From Mycoplasma testudineum (GTDB lineage: Bacteria; Bacillota_I; Bacilli_A; Mycoplasmatales; Metamycoplasmataceae), in the NCBI RefSeq assembly GCF_002245785.1, contig NZ_NNCE01000003.1:62001-126000 (forward strand): a stretch of DNA of 64,000 bases, written 5' to 3'. Positions 1 through 12,691 of the stretch are shown here, in pieces. A program made the position numbers and the translations under genes. Position 1 is the stretch's first letter; every line of letters starts with the position of its first letter. Below the pieces are notes generated by a model. It was not told the DNA's origin and did not search any database. It saw only the letters and a program-made list of their open reading frames with translations.

Positions 1-3000
1 TGCTGCTCATCCTAATTCAGCTGCTGAAGAATTAGTTAATAGAGCTAACTTAGCTTATATTGTCAATAATAAGTTAATTAATTTTAGTTCTTTAAATTTT
101 GATGAAATTAAAGAACTAATTGTGCAAATGCTTAATCCTAGTCAAATTTCAAATGTAGCTGATAATACAAATAGTAATTCTGCTAACGTAATTGAAACGG
201 AAAACCCGCGTGCATTTGTGTTAGATTATGCTTATTTAATCGATAGAGGAATATTACAAAATAACGATAATTCTCAAAACATTTTACCTATTTTTGGAAT
301 TCAACCAAATACCCTTTTTAATGCTCTATTAAGCGCCTTTGCACAATTAATAGAATTTGGTCCAACTGTAGTTTCATATTCTAATTCTGCTTCATCTGTA
401 ATTAAATTAAACGAAAGCTTTATGCGTGCAAATAATTTAACAGCATACACAGGAACACTTCCAGCTGATCCATCAGAAATGAGCGACTTTTTTGTAAAGA
501 ATGCAAACGAGAAATTTATTTACGAAATCTTAGGAAATAAATATGTAATTGTAGGTTCAGATACTACAGGTGATTTACTTTATCCAGTTCTTGATGAAAA
601 TAATTTACAAGTTAATACAAAATATCAAGCTATTGTTTTTGTAAATCAATATGGCTGAGATAAAGCTACAAAAAGCAGTAATTCTGCTATAAAAAATTAC
701 TTGCTTGTAGCAAATCAAACAGGGGTTTCAAATGAAGATGCTGTTAATAATGTTAAAGCAATCATTAATGAATCTAGAGGTGTAGAAGGCGGACTTGAAA
801 AAGTTTATTTAGCTAATGTAACCGACCCTATTAACCCCGAAAGAGCTTTAAGAAGCCGTGTACCTTCAAATTTATTTTCGGCAATTTTAAACTTTAATTT
901 AGCAGTTGTTATCTTTTTACTTTTTTTAATGGCTGTAGCTTTTGTCTTTGCAATTAGAAGATACATCAATAATAAAAGTGCAGTATTTGGGATATTAGTA
1001 TCGCAAGGTTATAGTAATAATCAAATTGCTTTATCTGCACTTCCAGTAGCACTTGTTACTACATTATTAGGAAGCATTACGGGTTATTTAATTGGAAGCT
1101 TTTTTGTTGGAAATTTAACATCTTTATTACAGAGTTTTTGAACTAATCAGCCCACACCTGTGTTATTTAGTTTTTTGTCTTTTAGTCTTGCTTTAATTGT
1201 TCCGATTCTCTTTGTTGTTATTCTTACTTATTTAAGTGTATATCTAATATTGCGTAAAAATCCACTTCAGTTGATGAACGGTCAGTCGAATTTAGTATTT
1301 GCTAATTTGGTAAGAAATGTAAGTACTAAATTTAGAAAAAATAAAATAACAACTAAATTTAGTGGAGCTTTATTTTTCAATAGTTTTTATCGTTTAATTT
1401 GGTTAGTTGGTTCTGTTGTATTATCTATAGTTGTTTTCTTAACAAGTATAAGTTCACAAACAACATTTAATAATTCCATTGAAAAAACTTTTGAAAATAG
1501 GAAATATGCATATAAGCAAGATTTAGTTAGTCCAACATCACAAGCTGGAGCATACAAAAGTTTTGATCCTAGTTCAATTAATAATAATGTTTATGTTCCA
1601 ATTGGTTTAGCGCCAGAAGCTAATACAAATTATGGTAATTATTTTGCTCCTGGTTTTAGTGAAATTACTAACGCTTCGGCAAGTAATGATAGATTTACAA
1701 ATGGTAATCCAACTGAAAATGATATCCATATTGTTTCTAAAGCTTCAGCAGACATATTACTGCAAGGTGTTGTAACAATAAATCCTTGATCAACAGGGTT
1801 TTCTCAATTGCCAGCTTCATTTAAAAGCAAAATTGATTCAACACTAGAATCAATTGCAACTAAATTAATGTTTTATCAAAATAGAACTGGGTATAAATTT
1901 ATTTTAAATCAAAGTGAAAATGAAGTTTTATTAGGTGCGGCTCCATATCTAGATCAAGATGAAAAAACTCATAGTTATTTTGTCTTTGGTCCTAGTGCAG
2001 GTAAAGGAAGTTTATATTCATCATTTTATTTAAATTACTTTAGTGATGATTTAAATCAATATATTGCAAAGCCAATTACAAACATTGATTCCGTTTACAA
2101 TACGTATACAAATTCACACACAAGTAGCCGTGATTATTTTAGAGATTTTTTAATAGATGCATATACAAAACTTTATAAAGATGAATCATTAAGTGATTTT
2201 TTCATAAGTTTTGGAGGAACTAAATTTATAAAAGAAACAGATGAAACTTATTCATATGCTTCTGGTAAATTCCTTGGACAAGTAAATCAACTTAATGTAA
2301 ATAACAATGTAAAAATATATGGTTATAAAAACAATAGCAAAATGGTTGAATTAGTAAGTTCATCTAATAATAAATTAGGCAGCTTATTAGAACAAGAAGT
2401 TCTTAAAGAAAAAATAACATTAAGAACAAACGGAGTAGATGATCAAGTAATAACTTCTGAAATTGAAGTAGATGTTTATCCATTAATAATTAACCATGTT
2501 AGTTCAAAAAAATATGGACTTAATGTTAATAATATTATTAAATATGAAGTTGATAATCACGTTGATAGATTTAAAAATAAAATTACAAATCCAAATTCAG
2601 ATTCTAGTTATATTTATTTTAAAGTTGTTGGAGTAAATGACACTTACGTTAATGATGAATTTATTACATCTCAAAATTATGTAAATAAAATTACAGGTTT
2701 AGATACTCTCAAAACACCTAATAACGAAGTAGCATATAATGGAATATTTACAAATGATTCAAATAATAATTTGACAAATGGCGGAATACCATTTTATTCA
2801 GTAAGTGGTTATTATCCAGCAATTTTTAGTTGACCTGATTCAACTTTTAATAAAGAACTATACAAGCAAATTTATTTAAGAAATGGAATATTGCAATCAA
2901 GCGGAATTACTGAAAGCGAGTTACTAAGATTTATAGGTGATCCAAGTATTAGTGATTTAGAAGCAGCACAAGATAATTCTAATTATGTTGCAAATGCCTT

Positions 3001-3511
3001 AGAAAAATACAAAGCTTTATATGGCGAAGATATTTATTCAGTTGCTTTAAATAATTTATCACTTAAATCAGTAGAACAAAATTTTGCTGCTTCAGTAAGT
3101 ACTTCTTTAACCAAATTCATAAATTGAATTGCAATTATTTCAATAATTATTTCAATCATAATTCTAACTTTAATTTCAACTTTTATAATATTTGAAAACA
3201 AAAGAAATATTGCCTTATTTAGTATCTTAGGTTATACATTAAAAGAAAAGGTAAAATTGTTCTTTGGTGTATTTGCTCCCTTCTTAATATTTGCTTTCCT
3301 AGTTGCTGTTGGTTTAACTTTTGCTTTATATAATGTTTTAGATAATTTCTTAGCAAAAAGCACATCAATAAGCTTGCCAAATGGAATAGAAGCGTGACAT
3401 GTTATTTTGGGATTACTATTGATTGTTGGTGTTTTTATTGTTGGTGCAGGTTTAGCATTTTTTAGGATTTTGAAAATAAAAGCAATCTCAATAATGAATA
3501 GTTCGAACTAA
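1..3511 (+). CDS. Giant FtsX-type ABC transporter permease, 5' end outside window
   Basis: The reading frame is open from base 2 to the TAA at 3509-3511 (about 1169 residues visible), with in-frame TGA read as Trp at several points. A first membrane cluster lies around 870-1290 (about three helices), with another helix near 1380-1450. A large extracellular part follows (about 1450-3110), then a C-terminal membrane domain with the FtsX/MacB-like stretch ILGYTLKEKVKLFFG and two more helices. This is the layout of mycoplasma MacB/FtsX-like permeases with a large outer domain, which work with a cytosolic ATPase. It is a clear paralogue of the minus-strand permease at 60358-64000: both contain TDPLNPERALR or a close variant, an NNYFAPG-type motif and VNDEFIT/INDEFIT. 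No ATPase gene follows this copy, so its partner must lie upstream of the window or elsewhere. The substrate is unknown. Confidence 0.85.
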
Positions 3512-3588
3512 TTCCTGGGTTCATGATTTTAGATAACATATAGCTAATTATGATAAAATAGGCTTAAAACGTTTTAAAGGAATTACAT

Positions 3589-3945
3589 ATGACAAATATC
3601 TCTACTCATGAGAAATCACTATTAAAATTAACCCTTGCTACAATAATTGTATCTGCAATTTGAATACCAGTTTATATAGCATTCTTGAGCATAATTTTCG
3701 CGCGATTTTCAGCAATTTCTGGGTCAATTTATGCAGCAGTTGGTTTTGTTGGTTTTGTTGCTTCTGGTTTAGGTATCGCAATTATGGTTTTATCAATACT
3801 AGTTGCAGTGCAATCAAGTCAATCAAAAAATGAAGCTGCAAATAGATTGTTATTATGAGCAGTATTAAATATATTTTTTTGTGCATTACTTTTCCCTTGA
3901 ATTATGCTTATTATTCAACGACAAAAAGTTATTAACGCAAAATAA
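3589..3945 (+). CDS. Small integral membrane protein, unknown function
   Basis: 118 codons from an ATG with a good Shine-Dalgarno (AAAGGA at 3576-3581); a TATGAT at 3549-3554 could be its -10 box. The product has three to four hydrophobic segments, with short charged ends and an internal TGA Trp. The C-terminal motif FCALLFPWIMLI resembles FFSQFFFPWIIC in the minus-strand membrane protein at 5012-5482, so the two may belong to one small family. No known domain is recognised. It stands alone, between the end of the ABC permease and a terminator. Confidence 0.8.
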
Positions 3946-3955
3946 TTTGAGTTTT

Positions 3956-3997
3956 AAAACCCTTAAATTTGTTTATTGCAACTTAAAGGGTTTTTTT
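3956..3997 (+). terminator. Rho-independent terminator
   Basis: AAAACCCTT pairs with AAGGGTTTT and is followed by a T run, directly downstream of the small membrane protein stop codon at 3945. Confidence 0.8.
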
Positions 3998-4314
3998 ATT
4001 TTACCCAAATCAAATTGATTAATAACTCGAACTAACAATAGATTACAACTAGAAAATAATAAGAGCCAATAAATATCAAAAGTTCCAAAATAGCGCTTTG
4101 AAAAATACTTATTTTTTTTAACACAAAATATAAAAATACTAGTCATTATTAACTATAGGTAATATGAAATTGTTATAAGTAGGATAAATAATTGCTAAAA
4201 AATCAAAAGTTATACAATTTAACCACAGATACTTCAGTACATAGATGAATTAACTCTATTAGTAAATTGGGTTGGATGCTGTATTTGCAAAAATCTGTCC
4301 GAAGGATTATAGAT
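3998..4314. other. Intergenic, no gene seen
   Basis: About 317 bases of AT-rich sequence with stops in all frames. Nothing is recognised except the weak Shine-Dalgarno (GAAGGAT, 4301-4307) of the following transposase remnant. It may be the decayed left part of the same insertion sequence. Confidence 0.4.
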
Positions 4315-4860
4315 ATGACAAAAATAAACAATGAAAAAGATTCAGAATTTAACAAACAAAGGGATGAATTAATTAAAGAATTAGATTTAGATCCAGAGAC
4401 ATGAAAAATTTACCCGCGTGACTCTAAAGAGGTTAAAGATTCAAAAAAACAAATAATGAAATTGGAAATGCAGCGCGCTCTTGAAAGAAAAGTTTTTGAA
4501 GCTCATAGAGGAAAAAGTGCAGAGGAAATACGAAAAAATAAAAAAAGAATCGAAGCAATTGCAATAAAGCAGCTAACAATAATATTTAATCTTAAGGGTT
4601 TACTTTCAATTGCAAAATTAGTAAAAAAATCTTCTTATTATTACAATCTAAAAGAGAAAATTTTATCAGATGAAGATAAAGACATAATTGACTTTATTGT
4701 AAAGAAATTTAAATCATTAGAATCACATAAAGGTTATCGAATGATCACAATATATGCTCGTGATTACTGTGAAAGTAAGGGTTATCCAAAAATTAATCAA
4801 AAAAAAGTAAGAAGAATAATGAGAGAAAATAATCTTTTTGCAAATAAAAAAGATGTATAA
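4315..4860 (+). pseudogene. Truncated IS3/IS150-type transposase remnant
   Basis: 181 codons starting at ATG 4315, with one TGA Trp. The first half is Lys/Glu-rich, like the helical N-terminus of IS3-family OrfB or the tail of OrfA. The second half has the HTH_21-type region that precedes the catalytic core: KKSSYYYN, then an aromatic and basic stretch with SHKGYRMI and KINQKKVRRIMRENNL. The frame stops directly after this region, so the DDE integrase domain with its three acidic residues is missing. The element therefore cannot transpose by itself. It lies in a gene-poor stretch next to a hairpin that may be an old IS end. Either a solo fragment or a domesticated DNA-binding protein is possible; a fragment is more likely. 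Confidence 0.7.
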
Positions 4861-4884
4861 ATATTTGAAAAATTAAAAAACTGG

Positions 4885-4941
4885 ACTAATTAAGTGCGGT
4901 TCAATGTGGCCTACAAAATAAAATTAATTAGTTCTATTTTT
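4885..4941 (+). terminator. Hairpin after transposase remnant, terminator or IS end
   Basis: ACTAATTAA (4885-4893) and TTAATTAGT (4924-4932) form a perfect 9-bp inverted repeat followed by TCTATTTTTT. TGGACTAATTAA just downstream of a truncated IS3-type gene could also be a leftover terminal inverted repeat. Confidence 0.4.
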
Positions 4942-4978
4942 TGATTGTCAGTCATAATATTGAGAAACCATAAAAATA

Positions 4979-5005
4979 AAAAGGGCAAAACGCCCTTATT
5001 TTTTC
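4979..5005. terminator. Bidirectional terminator
   Basis: AAGGGC (4981-4986) and GCCCTT (4992-4997) form a short stem with A-rich sequence on the left and a T run on the right. It can end the minus-strand gene at 5012-5482 and any plus-strand transcript from the IS remnant. Confidence 0.65.
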
Positions 5006-5011
5006 TTACAA

Positions 5012-5482
5012 CTAATCTTGCAAATCATCATTTTTTTCAGATACTTTTTCTGAAATCATTTTAATATTTCTATCGCAAATAATTCAAGGAAAGAAAAACT
5101 GAGAAAAGAAGATTGCTAATATTGGTCATACGATTTGACTATTAATTTCACTATTTCTAATATTTGAAATTTTTACAGCTAAAATAATTTGCAATACTAA
5201 ATTTGCAATTCAAATTGCCCATGTCGCTATTCACAATATTGTAATCATAATATAAAGCACGGATGCAGCAATCAAATGTGGGGCTACTAAAATAAAGTAA
5301 AATATATTAATAGTAAAACTAAAAATATCATAGCTAATTATAGAAGCTATAATAAATAAAACAGCTGTCACTCAAAATAGAATTGCTAAAGTAATCGCAA
5401 TTCTAACAGTCGGTTTAATGTGCCTTTTTATTTCTATAAATTTTTGTAAATCTTTTTTGCTTAACTCGATTTTTTCTTCCAT
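5012..5482 (-). CDS. Integral membrane protein, unknown function
   Basis: 156 residues from ATG 5482 to TAG at 5014-5012, containing several TGA Trp codons. Four hydrophobic segments follow a short charged N-terminus (MEEKIELSKKDLQ). The last helix ends in FFFPWIICDRN, and the hydrophilic tail is acidic. The motif before the tail resembles that of the 118-residue membrane protein at 3589-3945, suggesting an old paralogous pair separated by the IS remnant. No family with known function is recognised. Confidence 0.75.
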
Positions 5483-5610
5483 GATTACCTCAATTTTATT
5501 TTACACAAATCGCAAAATTATATGAATTATTTAATACGGGGGTGCAATTTAATGATTTGCATTCATATTAGGTAGCTTAAAATAAATTATAAATGTAAGC
5601 TTTTAATATT

Positions 5611-5616
5611 TATAAT
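5611..5616 (+). promoter_or_regulatory. -10 box, probably leaderless transcript
   Basis: A perfect TATAAT ends only 6 bases before the ATG at 5623, and no Shine-Dalgarno is present. Transcription would be expected to begin at or next to the start codon. Confidence 0.55.
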
Positions 5617-5622
5617 AGTTTT

Positions 5623-6780
5623 ATGGTCGAAAAATTAGATGAATTGTATTCATGCGAAAATTTTAAGAAAAGTGTTGAACCAAAACTCACCGAACTTGTT
5701 CAAAAATATTTGTTTGAAAAACAAAAAGAAAGAATAAATAAATTTAACTTTTGAAAAGGGTGAATATTTTGATTTGTATTTACAATTTTTATATTGATTG
5801 TTTTATCTTGTTTTGCCGGCTTCATTTATTTTTATTTATTAACTGATTCATTTTCTGTGTCTTCAATTTCATTTTTAAGTGTAGCGTCTATATTTTTAAT
5901 TATTTTAATATCAATACTAATTTATAAAATTTATTATGACTATTTTACTCGTGCAGTCAAAAAAGAAATTAATAGAATGCAGATAATTAACACTATGTTA
6001 AGCGCAATGCCAGGAATTTCAGTACTTGAAATGAGTGAAGATAAAATATTTGATTTTAGATACATATTAACTAAAAATATTCCACTAGAAGCTGAAATAA
6101 AAAATAAATCTCCCTTTATCACTTTAGTAATTGAGGGAAGACATAAAATGGAATTAAAAGACAATATATATTTTTGAGTCGATCAAGAAGAAGATAAAAA
6201 ATATAAACATTGAGTAGATTTTTTTGGTGCAAGAATTACCTTAAATAATCAAACACCAAGCTGAAGATTATTCAACTACATGTTGCTAAACAAAAAGAAG
6301 GATGTGCCTAAAGGTTATTATTATGTAACTGACGATGATAAATTTAACATACTAACTCGGTTTGTTGTTAACAGATTGACTTTCAAAGATAAATTACATC
6401 TTGAAGATACAAATATTATTTTAAATTCATTGCCGCCATTACATTTTAGAGATACGAAAATTTTAAAAAAGGGAACTGAAATAACTATTGCAACTCAGCA
6501 GTTAAGGCGTTCATGGTTAATAATGGATGATACAATAAGACCTCATCAAACTATTCAAATAAATAAAAAAATTAACGAAATGATGGAAGATGCATTTCAA
6601 TTTTACAAATTTATTATTTTAGCTTTTTATCCTATGAAAATATATGATAGAGAAGGAATTTCTGAAAGCGATGATCTAGTTACAGACTTATATAAAATGA
6701 AAAGCGAAAGCGAAGAATTAATTGAAATAAAAAGAAAAAATGAAAAGTGAATAAGCACAATTTTTGATGACACTTTATAG
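5623..6780 (+). CDS. Membrane protein with DUF3137-like C-terminal region
   Basis: 385 residues, with TGA Trp codons in the N-terminal membrane part and later. A charged N-terminus (about residues 1-44) precedes two membrane helices (about 45-72 and 78-104). The remaining 280 residues are soluble. The order of motifs in this part (an FGARITLN-type strand, then YYYVTDDDKFNILTRFVVNRL, then a strand with TEITIATQQ) resembles DUF3137 proteins, a family of unknown function; I recognise this by pattern only. The start is chosen by the TATAAT just upstream and the good N-terminal topology. It is the only gene in its transcription unit. Confidence 0.7.
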
Positions 6781-6969
6781 AAAATAAATGTTTTATAACC
6801 AAATTATTAAAATATCTTTAATTTTTAAAACTTAGTTATAGTTTTAAATTTTTTGATAAAAATCAAATTTGAACACCAACTTATATAATTACTATTTTTT
6901 TAAAAATTATGCTAGATTTTGAAAACAATAATAACAAAAAAATATATAAATACAATGCTATTAATGATT

Positions 6970-6975
6970 TATGAT
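6970..6975 (+). promoter_or_regulatory. Possible -10 box of the ABC-F gene
   Basis: TATGAT lies about 37 bases upstream of the ATG at 7013, inside a 232-base AT-rich gap that holds no other gene. AAGGATG before the start is the ribosome binding site. Confidence 0.35.
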
Positions 6976-7012
6976 AAAGTTAAATATATTACACATATTA
7001 AGGATGTATTAA

Positions 7013-8626
<1,614 letters not shown>

Positions 8627-8634
8627 TTAATCAT

Positions 8635-8673
8635 AAAAAAAATATCTAGAATTATGTCCTAGATATTTTTTTT
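8635..8673. terminator. Bidirectional terminator
   Basis: A 12-13 bp stem, AAAAATATCTAG with CTAGATATTTTT, loop of about 9, with A and T runs on the two sides. It serves the ABC-F gene (+) and the convergent coiled-coil gene (-). Confidence 0.85.
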
Positions 8674-8686
8674 ATTTCAAAATAAT

Positions 8687-9187
8687 TTATTGTAAGTTAT
8701 GCAAACCTTTTAAAACCGAAACATCTGAGTGTAAAATTTTGTGAGATTGTTTTAACACCGCGACATCTGCTTGTAAAATTTTGTGAGACTGTTTTAATTC
8801 ATCAACATCTGCACGTAAAACTTTATGTGATTGTTTTAATTCATCAACATCAGCACGTAAAATTTTATGTGATTGTTTTAATTCTGCAACGTCTTTTCCA
8901 ATTTCATCAACTTTTTTACTAATTTGTTCTATCATCATTATGATTTTGTTTTCAAAATTATTTGTTCTCATATCGATGTTATTATAGCTAAATAAATTAT
9001 ACGATTCTAGAAAATGGTTTTTTAAAACCTTATATTTAATATCTTTATAGTGTCAATAATACATTTGATCTCATTTGAGTTTAGTGTCTATATCTATTAT
9101 TTGACCTTCGCTATGATTTTTTACAAATTTTTCAAATGCATCTGCTTGAGCTTTTTGGGCTTCTGTTATTTTTGATTTATCCTTCAT
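8687..9187 (-). CDS. Coiled-coil protein with 14-residue repeats
   Basis: 166 residues starting at ATG 9187; two TGA Trp codons lie in the N-terminal part. The N-terminal region (about 70 residues, with FEKFVKNH and KWDQMYYWHYKDIKY) is clearly related to the plus-strand protein at 36585-37004 (FEKFVDSH, KWVQLYYWHGKEINF). The C-terminal half is a long coiled coil built from about four copies of ELKQSHKILRADVD, and it ends in LHNLQ. The function is unknown; DUF16-like mycoplasma coiled-coil proteins have a similar architecture. The start is placed by the shared upstream promoter block, with the -10 box almost touching the ATG and no Shine-Dalgarno. Confidence 0.8.
8712..8879 (-). repeat. Four 42-bp tandem repeats in coding sequence
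   Basis: Units at 8712-8753, 8754-8795, 8796-8837 and 8838-8879 encode 14-residue coiled-coil units. Each unit is a whole number of codons, so copy-number change would alter coil length without breaking the frame. The middle two units are the most alike. Confidence 0.85.
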
Positions 9188-9230
9188 ACTTATATATGCA
9201 AAAATAGTTCCTTATTTGAAAAAACGCATA
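9188..9230 (-). promoter_or_regulatory. Conserved upstream block, copy 1
   Basis: Read on the minus strand it contains GCGTTTTTTCAAATAAGG, a short variable stretch, then TTTTTGCATATATA next to the ATG at 9187. Nearly the same sequence precedes the related gene at 36585, and a looser copy precedes the gene starting at 12570. TTCAAA and CATATA are 16 bases apart, so it may be a promoter. Confidence 0.6.
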
Positions 9231-9282
9231 AAAAAATTTTAAAATGTTAATTTTCTTACATGTAAATCTAGTGGAAATCCAT

Positions 9283-9317
9283 AAAAATAAAAAATGGGCA
9301 ACTAAATAATGCCCATT
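9283..9317 (-). terminator. gyrB terminator
   Basis: On the minus strand AATGGGCA and TGCCCATT form an 8-bp stem followed by TTTTTTATTTTTAT. It lies immediately after the gyrB stop codon. Confidence 0.85.
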
Positions 9318-9320
9318 GCT

Positions 9321-11320
<2,000 letters not shown>

Positions 11321-11388
11321 TGGTTCAAAATAGTAATATGAAAAAGTTCATATGAATTTAAATATTGAAACTTCTAAAGGAATTTGAT

Positions 11389-12114
11389 ATGGAAAAAATA
11401 ACAGTTGGTCTTACCAATCAATCATTCAAAGATAAAGATACTTTTTTACAATATAAAAATATTAATGAGTTTAATCATAAAATTAATTATTCGCTGCTTA
11501 ATAAGTTTGAATTTGTCCCAAATTTAATAGAAGATAATGATAAGGTTTTGCGTTGAGAATATATATCTGGTAAAGATATTGCTTTTGATGATAAAAGCTT
11601 AATTGAAATAAGCAAAATATTATCGAAATTGCATACTTCAAACTTGGAATTTCCGCCTTTTAATATTAGAAAAAGAGTTAATGCATACCGCCAGGAATTA
11701 AATAAGCGCAATATTAAAATTGAAATAATTGACAAGTATTTCAAACGAATAAATAAGATTCTATCAGCTATGGATAAAAATACACCAGTTCATAATGATT
11801 TGTACACAAATAATTTTATTCAATCTAAAGGTAGAATCTATCTTATTGATTGAGAATACGCTACTTTAGGTGATAAACATTTTGATTTAGCTTACTTTAT
11901 CGAAGGAGCACAGTTAGATGATGAACAAGAAAATGTGATCTTAGATAATTATGGTTCATATGATTATGAAAAATTAATTCAACATAAAATTTTGGTGAAT
12001 TATTTGGTAATTTTGTGAGTAAATGTTCAGCCTATTAAATATTTTGATGATGAAGTATTTATAAAACGGGTTGTTGAATTAAATAACTATTTAACTGAAT
12101 ATAGGCTTAAGTAA
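11389..12114 (+). CDS. LicA/choline kinase-like phosphotransferase
   Basis: 241 residues of the aminoglycoside phosphotransferase/choline kinase fold. The Brenner-type catalytic motif HNDLYTNN contains the Asp base and the metal-binding Asn, followed by LIDWEYATLGDKHFDLA, typical of LicA-like enzymes. The N-terminal lobe GLTNQSF matches the GlTN start of this family and is short. Likely substrates are choline, ethanolamine or a related alcohol, but this cannot be decided from sequence. The start at 11389 follows AAAGGAATTTGAT; the ATG at 11365 lacks a ribosome binding site. It ends 0 bases from the convergent gene at 12115-12570. Confidence 0.85.
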
Positions 12115-12570
12115 TTAATTGTTAGTAAACGGATTAACGTATATAGTTTCACGTTTAGTCCGTTTTTTTAGTAGTCTAATTCGCTTTTGCATTAATTCCA
12201 TATTGAAATTGTAATTATCAAATGTAGTTACTAGTTGATTTAGTGTCATAACTGAAAGCTCAGCAACATTAAATAAAAGCGATTCTCGCTTAGCTTCTGA
12301 AATTTCTAGAACTTGAATTTCTAGTATAACTTTTTCCAGCATTTTTTGAATTTGTCTTACAGCATCTGCATTGTCAATTTCTAATTGTAATGGTTCGAGT
12401 TCTGGATCCATTTTTGGTCTTTGTGCATTATTGTTTTTAAATTGCGCTCAAATTTGATGGTTATTGCCATTTGGATCTCAACTTAATTCAATATTTTCAT
12501 TTTCTGAGTTTTCAATTATTTTGATTAAGTTATCTTTAGAAATAACTATTATTTCATCTTTTTCGTTCAT
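12115..12570 (-). CDS. Hypothetical soluble protein
   Basis: 151 residues from ATG 12570, preceded by AAGGAAAAAC. The N-terminal 50 residues are acidic and polar with two TGA Trp codons (LSWDPNGNNHQIW). The C-terminal 90 residues look helical, with alternating hydrophobic and charged residues, and end in a basic KKRTKRE stretch. No membrane segment and no recognised domain. Its promoter region resembles those of the coiled-coil genes at 9187 and 36585, which is the only hint about its role. Its stop codon abuts that of the convergent kinase. Confidence 0.7.
12127..12169 (+). terminator. Terminator of the LicA-like gene, inside the convergent gene
   Basis: AAACGGATTAA and TTTAGTCCGTTT form an 11-bp stem as plus-strand RNA (one G-U pair), followed by six T. 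The same DNA codes the last residues of the minus-strand hypothetical protein. Confidence 0.6.
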
Positions 12571-12597
12571 GTTTTTCCTTTTGTAGTTTTTATATCA

Positions 12598-12640
12598 TTT
12601 ATATATGCAATAAATTTGCCTTATTTGAAAAATGACATTA
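12598..12640 (-). promoter_or_regulatory. Conserved upstream block, copy 3
   Basis: On the minus strand CATTTTTCAAATAAGG and TTATTGCATATATA occur with the same order and spacing as at 9188-9230 and 36541-36584. Here the ATG is 28 bases further down and has a normal Shine-Dalgarno. Confidence 0.5.
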
Positions 12641-12649
12641 TTATTTTAT

Positions 12650-12687
12650 TAAAAAATGCACTCCAAATTGCTAAGAAGTGCATTTTT
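12650..12687 (-). terminator. Terminator of the giant surface-protein operon
   Basis: AAAAATGCACT and AGTGCATTTTT form an 11-bp stem with T-rich sequence on the minus-strand 3' side, 5 bases after the stop codon of the 4508-residue gene. Confidence 0.85.
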
Positions 12688-12691
12688 AAAT

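Noticed and set aside
8712-8879. CRISPR-like array
   Set aside because: The units are contiguous 42-bp repeats with no spacers and lie within a coding frame.
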